Shown: in pieces, positions 28,093 to 36,566 of the stretch
Numbering within the stretch: position 1 is the first letter of the stretch
How the letters are laid out: each line of letters begins with the position of its first letter
NCBI GenBank assembly: GCA_024998565.1
Contig: JACOEM010000003.1
Coordinates: 124,001-188,000, forward strand
Reading direction: 5' to 3'
Source of the DNA: Nitrospira sp.
Lineage (GTDB): Bacteria > Nitrospirota > Nitrospiria > Nitrospirales > Nitrospiraceae
Length of the DNA stretch: 64,000 bases
The notes under the pieces: model-generated
The model's input: only the letters and a program-made list of their open reading frames with translations
The model's database searches: none
What the model was told of the DNA's origin: nothing
Program-made: the position numbers and the translations under genes

Positions 28093-28350
28093 ATGCCACC
28101 CAAAAGGAAAGTGCCACGGCAGTCGGGCCGCAATCGGTCGGCCGGACAGAAACGGAAGGGCGCCGCGACGAAAAGCGGTGAGGCCGGGATGACCCGCCGG
28201 TTACAAGATCTCGTGGAGCGGATCGATGTGGTGCTGCCGGAGGTCGCCGCCCGGGTGGCGGCCTTAGAGCATCTCTTGCTGGAGCTGAAACTCTGCACGC
28301 AGGAAGATTTGCGCAGCGCACGGGAGTTTGTACGCATTCAAGAAGCGTAA
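28093..28350 (+). CDS. Small basic coiled-coil protein, 85 residues
   Basis: The first ~35 residues are very basic (PPKRKVPRQSGRNRSAGQKRK), like a nucleic-acid-binding tail. The rest forms an amphipathic helix, LQDLVERIDVVLPEVAARVAALEHLLLELKL, likely a coiled coil. CAGGAGG precedes the ATG. It sits 31 bases upstream of the VIT1-like transporter and probably shares its transcript. No family is recognised; DNA or RNA binding is only a guess from the charge pattern. Confidence 0.65.
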   Translation: MPPKRKVPRQSGRNRSAGQKRKGAATKSGEAGMTRRLQDLVERIDVVLPEVAARVAALEHLLLELKLCTQEDLRSAREFVRIQEA

Positions 28351-28381
28351 GCGGTGGTGCGTTCCCGGAAAGAGTGTGCCC

Positions 28382-29077
28382 ATGCCCGTGACGCCTCACA
28401 TTGAAAAACATTTCACCGCCACCGCGACCGTCCGCGATATCGTGATCGGTATGGCCGATGGGTTGACGGTGCCCTTTGCGTTGGCGGCCGGCCTGTCCGG
28501 CGCCGTGGCCTCATCCGGCCTGGTGGTCACAGCCGGGTTAGCCGAGATCGCGGCCGGCTCGATTGCCATGGGTTTGGGCGGGTATCTCGCGGCGAAGACG
28601 GATCTGGAACATTACGCGTCTGAGCGCCTGCGGGAGTTGCGAGAGACGCAGCATATTCCGGAACGGGAGGCCGAAGAAGTGTCCGAGATTTTTCGCGGGT
28701 ATGGTTTGCGCGATGAACAGATCGCTCCATTGATCGAGACACTTCAGGCCAATCCGACGCAGTGGGTCGATTTCATGATGCGGTTTGAGCTGGGACTTGA
28801 GGAGCCTGATCCCACACGCGCGCGGATCAGCGCCTGGACGATTGCGCTGTCCTATGTGGTCGGCGGGCTCATTCCGCTGGTGCCCTACATGGTGTTCGCC
28901 GATATCCAGACCGCGCTCTGGTGGTCGGTGGCGGTGACTCCCGTGGCGTTATTTGTGTTCGGTTACGTCAAGAGCGGGTATACCGGTGTGCCGCCGTGGC
29001 GCGGCGGATTCCAAACCGTGCTGGTCGGTGGTCTTGCGGCGGCGGCGGCCTTCGGTATTGCCCGCCTGCTCGGTTGA
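28382..29077 (+). CDS. VIT1/CCC1-family Fe2+/Mn2+ transporter
   Basis: The 231-residue membrane protein has about five spans. The first contains DIVIGMADGLTVPFALAAGLSGAV, the hallmark of the VIT1/CCC1 group, where Asp and Gly line the path. The block AEIAAGSIAMGLGGYLAAKTD and the acidic cytoplasmic helix with EREAEEVSEIFRGYG match the metal-binding domain of VIT1. The protein probably moves Fe2+ or Mn2+ out of the cytoplasm. ATG 28382 is chosen because family similarity starts there; an in-frame upstream start would overlap the 85-residue gene. Confidence 0.88.
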   Translation: MPVTPHIEKHFTATATVRDIVIGMADGLTVPFALAAGLSGAVASSGLVVTAGLAEIAAGSIAMGLGGYLAAKTDLEHYASERLRELRETQHIPEREAEEVSEIFRGYGLRDEQIAPLIETLQANPTQWVDFMMRFELGLEEPDPTRARISAWTIALSYVVGGLIPLVPYMVFADIQTALWWSVAVTPVALFVFGYVKSGYTGVPPWRGGFQTVLVGGLAAAAAFGIARLLG

Positions 29078-29124
29078 GGCGGCCCGCGTTTACTTTCCTT
29101 CCTCCGCCTCGTTAGACTGCCGCC

Positions 29125-30891
29125 ATGACTCCTGAACAACCGTCTTCCACTACTTCCACTGAGCTGCTTTCAACCGATCCGGTCGATCGCGTGATCGCCT
29201 ATCACGTTCGAACCAAGCACTATTTCAATCGTTATGCGCGGTCATTGGGCTATCTGGACTGGGCGAATCAGCCCAATCCCTTTCGGCGATTCGACGGAGC
29301 CGAGTTGGTCCGGTTGCCGCTGTTGAAGCCGGAGGATGAACCGCGGTCGCCGTCCTACCACGCCATCTATCAACCAGGCGCCGTTTCTCCTCAGGCGGTG
29401 ACCACCCGTACCATCTCACGGTTCTTCGAGCTGGCCCTCGGGCTGTCGGCCTGGAAGAAGGCCGGGGAGTCGGAGTGGGCCCTGCGGAACAATCCGTCGT
29501 CCGGCAATCTCCATCCGACAGAAGGCTATGTCCTGCTGCCGTCGGCCGAGGGACTCGACCTGAAGCCGGGGCTCTATCACTACGCACCGAGAGAACATGG
29601 GCTGGAGTTACGCGCGGACTGTTCGCCTGCCGCCAGCTCGAGTCTATTGGCGCCCTTTCCGGCAGGAGCGTTTCTGTTCGGTCTCACCTCTGTCCATTGG
29701 CGGGAAGCCTGGAAGTATGGCGAGCGGGCGTTTCGCTACTGCAACCACGATGTTGGCCACGCGATCGGGTCGGCGCGTATTGCGGCGGCGACGCTCGGGT
29801 GGAAGATGGCGCTCTTGGATGGAGTCGATCAGAACCAGATCGCGAGAGTATTGGGCACTCATCGCGTAGACGATTTCAGCGGGGTGGAGCCGGAACATCC
29901 CGATTGCCTTGCGGTGATCTGGCCGGGTGAAGCCGAGGTGGGGTCCTCGGCGAGCTCATCGCTTGAGAATCAGGGGCTGCCGTTGTTTCTGGATGAGGCG
30001 GCTGTCACGGGTGTGGCTGCGGGGCCATGGCATGGGAAGGCCAACGAGCTGAGCCGCGAACATGGGGTGCATTGGGATGTCATCGACCAGGTGGCAGAGG
30101 CCTCCTGGAAGACCAGCCTGGAGCACCCGACGGTTCTGCTTGGCGCGGCGCCCATTGTTCAGGCCGGGACGCTTCACGCGTCACGAACGACGGACGATGC
30201 CGGCGCGATCATCAGGCAACGCCGCAGCGCCGTCTCCTTCGATGGCCGCACCGCTATTTCAGCCGCCACATTCTTTCACATCCTGCAGCGGGTGATGCCT
30301 CGCGTGGAGCGACCGCAATTGCAGCGGCCCATGCCGTGGGATGCCTTGTCCTGGGATCCGGCGATTCACCTCATGCTGTTCGTGCATCGCGTCGAAGGGC
30401 TGGAGGCGGGGTTGTATCTTCTGGCGCGTGACCCGAACAAGCTGCCGTTTCTGCAGCAGTCGATGAATCCTGAATTGGAATGGACCCCGGCGCCCGGTTG
30501 CCCGGGAGATCTTCCCCTGTTCTGGCTGCTGCAGGGCAATGCCCAACGACTGGCGGCGCAAGTCAGTTGCCAACAGGCGATTGCCGGAGACAGCGCTTTC
30601 TCGCTCGGGATGCTGGCGGAGTTCGAAGGCCGCTTGCGGCAGGACGGGGCTTGGTGGTATCCACGCCTGTTCTGGGAAACAGGATTGCTCGGGCAGGTGC
30701 TCTATCTGGAAGCGGAGGCCGCAGGGGTGCGGGGCACGGGGATCGGCTGCTTTTTCGACGATCCGGTGCATGAGGTTGTCGGCATCAAGGACCTCTCCAT
30801 CCAGTCGCTGTACCATTTCACGATCGGCGGGCCGGTGGACGACCAGCGGCTCATGACGCTCCCTCCCTATCATCACCTCCGGCATGAGTGA
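29125..30891 (+). CDS. SagB/ThcOx-family dehydrogenase with two nitroreductase-like halves
   Basis: The protein has 588 residues, about twice a single nitroreductase. The N-terminal half carries YHVRTKHYFNRYA, characteristic of SagB-type proteins, and NNPSSGNLHPTEGYVLLPS, the FMN-binding loop. The second half has another FMN-type segment beginning RRSAVSFDGRT and ends with GIGCFFDDPVHEV. Such flavoproteins oxidise azolines in peptide natural products or act on other substrates. No cyclodehydratase or precursor peptide is seen nearby, so a RiPP role is not supported. The start is ATG 29125. It is followed after 59 bases by the 285-residue hypothetical gene. Confidence 0.82.
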   Translation: MTPEQPSSTTSTELLSTDPVDRVIAYHVRTKHYFNRYARSLGYLDWANQPNPFRRFDGAELVRLPLLKPEDEPRSPSYHAIYQPGAVSPQAVTTRTISRFFELALGLSAWKKAGESEWALRNNPSSGNLHPTEGYVLLPSAEGLDLKPGLYHYAPREHGLELRADCSPAASSSLLAPFPAGAFLFGLTSVHWREAWKYGERAFRYCNHDVGHAIGSARIAAATLGWKMALLDGVDQNQIARVLGTHRVDDFSGVEPEHPDCLAVIWPGEAEVGSSASSSLENQGLPLFLDEAAVTGVAAGPWHGKANELSREHGVHWDVIDQVAEASWKTSLEHPTVLLGAAPIVQAGTLHASRTTDDAGAIIRQRRSAVSFDGRTAISAATFFHILQRVMPRVERPQLQRPMPWDALSWDPAIHLMLFVHRVEGLEAGLYLLARDPNKLPFLQQSMNPELEWTPAPGCPGDLPLFWLLQGNAQRLAAQVSCQQAIAGDSAFSLGMLAEFEGRLRQDGAWWYPRLFWETGLLGQVLYLEAEAAGVRGTGIGCFFDDPVHEVVGIKDLSIQSLYHFTIGGPVDDQRLMTLPPYHHLRHE

Positions 30892-30907
30892 TTGTGCAGG
30901 ACCTGCG

Positions 30908-30950
30908 TTGAACGAGAGACGAACGACGAGAGACGAGGAACGAGCTTACT
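30908..30950. repeat. Low-complexity repeat before a start codon
   Basis: Imperfect repeats of ACGAGAGACGA run into the start of the 285-residue gene. GAGACGAACGACG at 30916-30928 also occurs, in reverse complement, at 24492-24504 before another gene. Confidence 0.5.
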
Positions 30951-31808
30951 ATGTTTAAGATCAAGAAGAAGATCGAGAAGCCGAAACCACCGGTTTTATA
31001 TAACGTGATCGAAGATTACTCGGAGTTCGATGCGCCGGGGAACGTGACGGCCTGCGCGATGACGTTGCCGGAAGATCTGCCAGCGCATGCGAAAATTCTG
31101 GCCGAAAGCTACGATGTGCCGTTGGAGCAGATGACGCAGCTGCTGGCGGAGGGTGGTGTCTATGTGTATCCCCAAGTGGGCGGGTTGCTGACGCGTGGCC
31201 TCTTTGCTTGTCGGATCGATGCCACGGGCGCCACGCCGAAACAGACCTGGGTGCTCGACCTGATGCAGTTTGCCGAAGCGGAGCAATGGGCCCGGTCGCG
31301 TGCGGTGCCGCTGCTCGAGGCGGCGACAGAGGTGTTCTATCGAACGCTTCCTCAGGAATTAAAAGACAAGCTGGCGAAAAAGAATCTCGGCCTCGATTAC
31401 CGGACCCTCGACCGCGCGGTGGCGAAGGGCGGGGATATTAAGTTCATCGACTTCCGCAAAGACTGGTCGCCTCATTTCAAACGGCTCTGCATCATGCCGG
31501 ATGGACGTCTCGTGGAGACGGGCGGGTTGGAGGAATTTGCGCAGCTGCACCAGATTACGGTGCCGCAGGCGAAGAAACTCGTGGAGGAGGGCGGTACGAT
31601 GGACGTCGCCGGCGGGGAAGTGCTCGCCTGTCAGATCGTAAACGGTCAGCCGGCCGTCGCCCGTTTCAGCGCGAAGAACTACACCAAGGCCAAAGAATTA
31701 GTGGCGAGCAAAGGCCTGCATATTCTGGATGCCTTGAGCGAAGTGGCCTATAACGATTCGGTGATGATGCGAACATTGCAGCGGAAGGATCTGGGGGGAC
31801 GGATCTAA
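30951..31808 (+). CDS. Hypothetical protein with an internal repeat, 285 residues
   Basis: I do not recognise a family. The protein starts with a very basic segment (FKIKKKIEKPKPP). Two parts resemble each other: YDVPLEQMTQLLAEGGVYVYPQVGG ending in FACRID, and HQITVPQAKKLVEEGGTMDVAGGEV ending in LACQIV, separated by ~140 residues. This suggests a duplicated small domain with a beta-hairpin after an EGG turn. No signal peptide or membrane span is seen. It may share a transcript with the SagB-type gene. The sequence directly before the ATG is the low-complexity GAGACGAACGACG repeat. Confidence 0.65.
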   Translation: MFKIKKKIEKPKPPVLYNVIEDYSEFDAPGNVTACAMTLPEDLPAHAKILAESYDVPLEQMTQLLAEGGVYVYPQVGGLLTRGLFACRIDATGATPKQTWVLDLMQFAEAEQWARSRAVPLLEAATEVFYRTLPQELKDKLAKKNLGLDYRTLDRAVAKGGDIKFIDFRKDWSPHFKRLCIMPDGRLVETGGLEEFAQLHQITVPQAKKLVEEGGTMDVAGGEVLACQIVNGQPAVARFSAKNYTKAKELVASKGLHILDALSEVAYNDSVMMRTLQRKDLGGRI

Positions 31809-31890
31809 GCCTCAGCAGGCATCAGGCTTTCGCTGATGCGGCCGGTCAACCCAGTTGCCCCGGTGTCTTGGAACAGAGGACCTGTGAGCC

Positions 31891-32307
31891 ATGAAGCAAA
31901 CGATGCTCATCTGCGCCATGAGCCTGCTGCTCGCCGGTTGTGCGGGGCCCAAACCGATTCTCTACCCCAACGATCACTATCGACAGGTCGGCGCCGATGC
32001 GGCCGAATCGGACATCAAAGACTGTATGACATTGGCCGAGCAAGCCGGGGCCTCTCCCAGCGAAGGGAAAACCGCCCAGGTTGCCACCGGCACAGTGGCG
32101 GGCGGGGCGATCGGATCGGCCGCCGGTGCGGTGGGCGGAGCGATTCTGGGACATCCGGGGCGAGGGGCCATGGTCGGCGCAGCAAGCGGCGCGACGGCTG
32201 GCTTTCTGCGAGGCCTGTTCAGGCGATCGCCGCCGAGCGGGGCGTTTACCAACTATGTGGATCGTTGTCTGCGTGAGCGCGGGTATGATCCGACCGGCTG
32301 GCAGTAG
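31891..32307 (+). CDS. Lipoprotein with glycine-zipper domain
   Basis: The 138-residue protein has a lipoprotein signal with lipobox LLAGC near residue 17. The middle is a glycine zipper: TVAGGAIGSAAGAVGGAILG and then GAMVGAASGATAGFLRGLF, which resembles outer-membrane 2TM lipoproteins. The C-terminus is soluble, with NYVDRCLRERGYD. It should be anchored in the outer membrane and span or associate with it. GAGGACCTG precedes the ATG. The function is unknown beyond envelope structure. The next gene is convergent with only two bases between the stops. Confidence 0.8.
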   Translation: MKQTMLICAMSLLLAGCAGPKPILYPNDHYRQVGADAAESDIKDCMTLAEQAGASPSEGKTAQVATGTVAGGAIGSAAGAVGGAILGHPGRGAMVGAASGATAGFLRGLFRRSPPSGAFTNYVDRCLRERGYDPTGWQ

Positions 32308-32309
32308 GG

Positions 32310-32756
32310 TTACGTCGCGGCTTCCATCACTTCCGCCGCTTTCTTTCTGAGATACATCTCTCCCACTCGCATGCCGATATAGGCGCCGAGGACATTATCC
32401 AACAGGTCCAGCAGCGATGTGCTGCGATTGTGACAATAGACCTGGTAGTACTCGATGCCGAAGGAGAGGATAAAGGCCATGAACATCAGAAGGCCCGGCG
32501 AGAAGGATTTGCCGCCCAATCCGCGCAGGGTATAGAGCAGCCCGAAGGGCACAAAGAGCATGATGTTGGCCACCGCATCGATGCCGAGATCCAACAGCAC
32601 GGACGGAGAGCTCAATTGGTCCGGCGTGGGCACCCAGCGAATGTATTGCCAATGCGCATGGCCGACGAAGTTATGCAGCGGAAGGATGCCGACGAGCACG
32701 ATCAGCATGCTCCAGGCACACCAGAGACGCCATGCGCGAGTGGGGGTTAGAAACAC
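32310..32756 (-). CDS. VanZ-family membrane protein
   Basis: The protein has 148 residues and four or five hydrophobic segments. The VanZ signature is visible in the order NIMLFVPFGLLYTL, then FILSFGIEYYQVYCHNRSTSLLDLLDNVLGAYIG. The Glu-Tyr-x-Gln segment and the DxxxNxxGxxxG block are the most conserved parts of the family. VanZ proteins affect cell-wall or lipid-carrier processes, but the molecular activity is not known. It stands alone between the lipoprotein and a response regulator. Confidence 0.85.
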   Translation of the reverse strand: MFLTPTRAWRLWCAWSMLIVLVGILPLHNFVGHAHWQYIRWVPTPDQLSSPSVLLDLGIDAVANIMLFVPFGLLYTLRGLGGKSFSPGLLMFMAFILSFGIEYYQVYCHNRSTSLLDLLDNVLGAYIGMRVGEMYLRKKAAEVMEAAT

Positions 32757-32882
32757 GGGTGATTGGGGGTGGCTGTCCGCTGCACCGGCCGATTCTTGCA
32801 GAAGCAGCGGTGGGGTTTCCAGCAGAATTTCCTTCGTGAATGGCGCTCCGGGAAAGGCCGGGGGCGCAGAGCGGAGTGCGGA

Positions 32883-33248
32883 TTATTTCTGGGCCAGTTC
32901 CGCTTCCACGGCGTTCAGCATTTCCTTCAAGTCGAAGGGCTTTTCGAAGGTCCGGTGGGCGCCGAAGAGTTTCGCGATATCCAAAAAGTTCCGGTCCCCT
33001 TGGGCGCCGGTCATCGCGATGATTTTCGTGTCCATGTATTCGCGGGTCAGCTGCAGCGTGGCTTCCAGTCCATCGACCTCCGGCATGAGCAGGTCCATGA
33101 TCAGCAGGTCGGCTTTATGTTTCTGATAGAGATCCAACGCTTCCCGCCCATCTTTCGCTTCGACGACCTTGTGTCCTGATCGTTCCAGGACCTCCCGCAG
33201 GAGGCCGCGGATGGATGGTTCGTCGTCGATCACCATGATGGTCGCCAT
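32883..33248 (-). CDS. Single-domain response regulator (CheY-like)
   Basis: The 121 residues form just a receiver. IDDEPSIR supplies the N-terminal acidic pair. LLIMDLLMPEVDG contains the phospho-acceptor Asp, IIAMTGAQG the switch Thr and RTFEKPFD the conserved Lys. With no output domain, it must act by binding another protein, such as a kinase, phosphotransfer protein or motor. No histidine kinase is adjacent. The 188 bases upstream, toward the RND gene, contain no clear gene. Confidence 0.9.
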   Translation of the reverse strand: MATIMVIDDEPSIRGLLREVLERSGHKVVEAKDGREALDLYQKHKADLLIMDLLMPEVDGLEATLQLTREYMDTKIIAMTGAQGDRNFLDIAKLFGAHRTFEKPFDLKEMLNAVEAELAQK

Positions 33249-33436
33249 AACTACTCCTCAGGATGGGCACCGGTTCTGCGTGTGATGGAACGATTTCGCA
33301 GTATTCGGGCTCGGTTGCAGACAATTCGACTCGTAGAGGAAGCTTACCGCCGGGATGAAAGTCTGTCCAGAAAAGAGTCGGAAACGGCTCGGCCCGGATT
33401 CGAACCTGCCCCGCCCCGCCTTGATGGGCCAATAGG

Positions 33437-36400
33437 TTACAAGCCGGACTCGGTGATTCCTGCCCCTCCGGCCGCGGGCGGCGGCCCCGTGGTCTCGCCG
33501 CGCACAAAGTAGGGATAGAGCGCCGGAATAACCAGCAATGTCAGGGCCGTCGACGTCAGAAGGCCGCCGATCACCACCGTGGCCAGCGGCCGTTGGACCT
33601 CCGCGCCCATGCTGGTCGCCAAGGCCATGGGGAGAAATCCCAGGCTTGCGACGAGCGCAGTCATGAGTACCGGCCTCAGGCGATCCATGGCCCCTTGCAC
33701 AACCGCTTCGCCGGTGGAGGCGCCGTCCGCCTCCAGCCGGCGGATATGGCTCGCGAGGACGACCGCGTTGAGGACGGCAATGCCGAACAGCGCGATAAAG
33801 CCAATGATGGCGGAGATGCTCAGCGGCAATCCCCGGAGCCACAGCGCCAGGATGCCGCCGGACAAGGCCAGGGGCACATTCAGGAAAATCAGCAGGGCCG
33901 GCCGCATCGCGCCGAAGATCACCGACAGCATGCCGAGGATCAGCAGCAGCGTGACCGGCACGACCATGGTCAACCGGCGAGCGGCCTCCTGCAGGTGTTC
34001 GAATTGCCCGCCCCAGGTCATTTCGTAACCGGCGGGGAGCGTGACGGCCCGGGCGACGGCTTGCTGGGCGTCAGCCACAAACCCACCCAGGTCCCGACCT
34101 CGAATATTGCATTCCACTACGATGCGTCGTTGCACATGCTCCCGGCTGACCTGCGCCGGGCCTGAATCAATGGTGATGCTGGTCACACGCGAGAGAGGTA
34201 CGAGTTCTCCGTGCATGGTCGGGATCAGCAGTCGGCCCAAGGACGCTGGATCCTGCGACACCCGGTCGGCCAACCGCACGACCAGCTCGAATCGACGGGA
34301 GCCCTGTACGACAGTGCCGACGACCGTTCCCACCCGGGTCGATTGAATGAGCGTGAGCACTTCGTCGGCGGTGAGCCCATACCGGGCGATTTCTGCACGA
34401 TCGACGATGACACGGAGCAGCGGGAGCCCCGCGACCTGTTCGACCTTGACGTCTGCCGCGCCCGGCACGTTTTGAAGTGCGCGCGCCGTGCGTTCGGCCT
34501 GCTGTTTGAGGACATCCAGGTCGGGGCCGAAAATCTTCACGGCCAGATCCGATCGCACGCCGGCGATCAATTCGTTGAACCGCATTTCGATCGGCTGGGT
34601 GAATCCGAGGCCGACTCCGGGCACCTGTTCCTCGATGCGCCGCTTCATGGCCTCGATCAGGGCGTTGCGGTTGTCGGCGCTGACCCAGTCGCGTTGCGGT
34701 TTGAGAATGACGAAGACGTCCGACATCTCGACCCCCATCACATCCGTCGCCACTTCGGGGCTGCCGGTGCGGGTGACGACTTGAGTGACTTCGGGAAAGC
34801 GACGGAGCACCCGCTCGATCTCGAGTGCGGTGGCCACTGATTCGGTCAGCGAGATACTGGGCAACCGCCACACTTGCACGGCGAGGTCACCTTCTTCCAG
34901 TCGCGGTACAAACTCGACGCCGAGTCTCGTGGCGGCCCCCAGGCTGATGGCAAACAGACCCACCGCAAGCGCCACCGGCCAGACCGGTCGTGCGACCGCT
35001 CCCCTGACCCAAGGGGCGTAGAAGCTTCTGAGGGCCCGAATGACCCGGGTTTCCTCCTGGTCGGTCCCGGTCCGTACAAACCAGAACGACAGCAGGGGCG
35101 TGACGGTGACTGCGAGGAGCAGGGAACCGGCCAGGGCCATAATCACCGTGAACGCCATGGGACGGAACATCTTGCCCTCGATGCCGGTGAGCGCCAGGAT
35201 CGGTACATACACCAGAATGATGATGCTCACGGCCAGAGTCATGGGACGCAGGACTTCCCGCCCGGCCGCCAGCACGGTCGCGAGTCGCTCTTCCTGGGTG
35301 CGTGCCGGCTTGTCGGCCAATCGGCGCAGGATGTTGTCGATCATGACCACGGAGCCATCGACCAAGAGGCCGAAGTCGATGGCGCCCAGGCTCATCAAGT
35401 TGCCCGAGAGTCCGGCCTGCATCATGCCGGTGAAGGCGATCAGCATGGCGAGCGGGATGGCCGAGGCGACGATCAGGCCGGCTCGCAGGTCGCCGAGAAA
35501 GAGAAACAGCACGGCGATGACGAGCAAGCCGCCTTCGAGCAGGTTGTTGCGCACGGTCGTCATGACCTTGGACACAAAAATCGTGCGATCGTAGTAGGGT
35601 TCGATGGTGACGCCGGAGGGCAGGGTCGCCTGGATTTCCTGCACGCGCGCCTTCACGCGGGTCACGACCTGCTGCGCGTTTTCACCCGCGAGCATCTGCA
35701 CCATTCCGATGACCGTCTCGCCCTCGCCCATGGCGGTGGCGGCGCCGATGCGGAGCCCTGACCCTTCTTTCACCTCGGCCAGGTCGGCGATGTAGACCGG
35801 CACGCCGCCCGAACCGTGGGCTACAACGATCCGGGCCAGGTCGCTCACCTGCGTGGCGAGCGCTTCCCCTCGAATGAGCAGTTGCTCACGCTGATGTTCG
35901 ATGTAGCCGCCGCCGGCGATGGCATTGTTCCGTTGCAGCGCGTCGAAGATCTGCTTCATGGTCAACTTGAAGGAAAGCAGCTTTGACGGATCCACGATCA
36001 CGTGGAACTGTTGCGGTTCGCCTCCCCAGATGTTGACCTCGACCACGCCGGGCACGGCGCGCAATTTCATCCCGATGTCCCACTGCAACAGCGTTCTCAA
36101 GGCCATGGGGCTGTAGCCCGGGCCTTTGACCGTGAATTGATACACTTCGCCCAGCCCGGTGGTCAGCGGGCCCATGACCGGTCGTCCATATTCGGCGGGG
36201 ATGCGTTCCATGGCCTGCGCCAGCCGTTCGGTCACGAACTGTCTGGCCCGATAGATGTCGGTGTGGTCGTCGAAGATCGCCGTCACGGCGGAGAGTCCGT
36301 AGCGCGACACGGAGCGCAGCTCCCGCAAGGCCGGCAACCCGTTCAAGGACGCCTCGATAGGGAACGTCACGAACTGTTCGACTTCCACCGGACCCAAGGC

Positions 36401-36559
36401 CGGAGCGCGGGTGAGCACTTGCACCTGCACTGGTGTGAGGTCGGGGACGGCGTCGATGGTGAGGTTCGTAAAAGACCAGATGCCTGTGGCCATGACGACG
36501 GCGATCGCCACCAGGGTAAAAAATCGATAGCGGAGCGAAAATGTCAGCAGGTGGTCCAT
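33437..36559 (-). CDS. Heavy-metal efflux RND pump, CzcA/CusA family
   Basis: The 1040-residue inner-membrane pump has twelve spans and two large periplasmic loops. It begins in the usual way with LLTFSLRYRFFTLVAIAVVMATGIW and contains FPIEASLNGLPALRELRS and LMSLGAIDFGLLVDGSVVMIDN in segment 4, whose acidic residues carry protons. The C-terminal half repeats the layout, with LFGIAVLNAVVLASHIRR. It exchanges protons for metal ions and pushes them through an adaptor and outer-membrane channel. The two partner genes lie upstream in the same operon. The metal (Cu/Ag or Co/Zn/Cd) cannot be assigned safely. Confidence 0.93.
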   Translation of the reverse strand: MDHLLTFSLRYRFFTLVAIAVVMATGIWSFTNLTIDAVPDLTPVQVQVLTRAPALGPVEVEQFVTFPIEASLNGLPALRELRSVSRYGLSAVTAIFDDHTDIYRARQFVTERLAQAMERIPAEYGRPVMGPLTTGLGEVYQFTVKGPGYSPMALRTLLQWDIGMKLRAVPGVVEVNIWGGEPQQFHVIVDPSKLLSFKLTMKQIFDALQRNNAIAGGGYIEHQREQLLIRGEALATQVSDLARIVVAHGSGGVPVYIADLAEVKEGSGLRIGAATAMGEGETVIGMVQMLAGENAQQVVTRVKARVQEIQATLPSGVTIEPYYDRTIFVSKVMTTVRNNLLEGGLLVIAVLFLFLGDLRAGLIVASAIPLAMLIAFTGMMQAGLSGNLMSLGAIDFGLLVDGSVVMIDNILRRLADKPARTQEERLATVLAAGREVLRPMTLAVSIIILVYVPILALTGIEGKMFRPMAFTVIMALAGSLLLAVTVTPLLSFWFVRTGTDQEETRVIRALRSFYAPWVRGAVARPVWPVALAVGLFAISLGAATRLGVEFVPRLEEGDLAVQVWRLPSISLTESVATALEIERVLRRFPEVTQVVTRTGSPEVATDVMGVEMSDVFVILKPQRDWVSADNRNALIEAMKRRIEEQVPGVGLGFTQPIEMRFNELIAGVRSDLAVKIFGPDLDVLKQQAERTARALQNVPGAADVKVEQVAGLPLLRVIVDRAEIARYGLTADEVLTLIQSTRVGTVVGTVVQGSRRFELVVRLADRVSQDPASLGRLLIPTMHGELVPLSRVTSITIDSGPAQVSREHVQRRIVVECNIRGRDLGGFVADAQQAVARAVTLPAGYEMTWGGQFEHLQEAARRLTMVVPVTLLLILGMLSVIFGAMRPALLIFLNVPLALSGGILALWLRGLPLSISAIIGFIALFGIAVLNAVVLASHIRRLEADGASTGEAVVQGAMDRLRPVLMTALVASLGFLPMALATSMGAEVQRPLATVVIGGLLTSTALTLLVIPALYPYFVRGETTGPPPAAGGAGITESGL

Positions 36560-36566
36560 GGGGTCC

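Noticed and set aside
29125-31808. RiPP cluster around the SagB-type gene
   Set aside because: No precursor peptide, YcaO or lanthipeptide synthetase is present nearby.
33395-33445. tRNA-like sequence on the reverse strand with a T-arm-like GGTTCGAATCC
   Set aside because: The T-stem does not pair, the acceptor stem is absent and part of it is the RND gene's 3' end.
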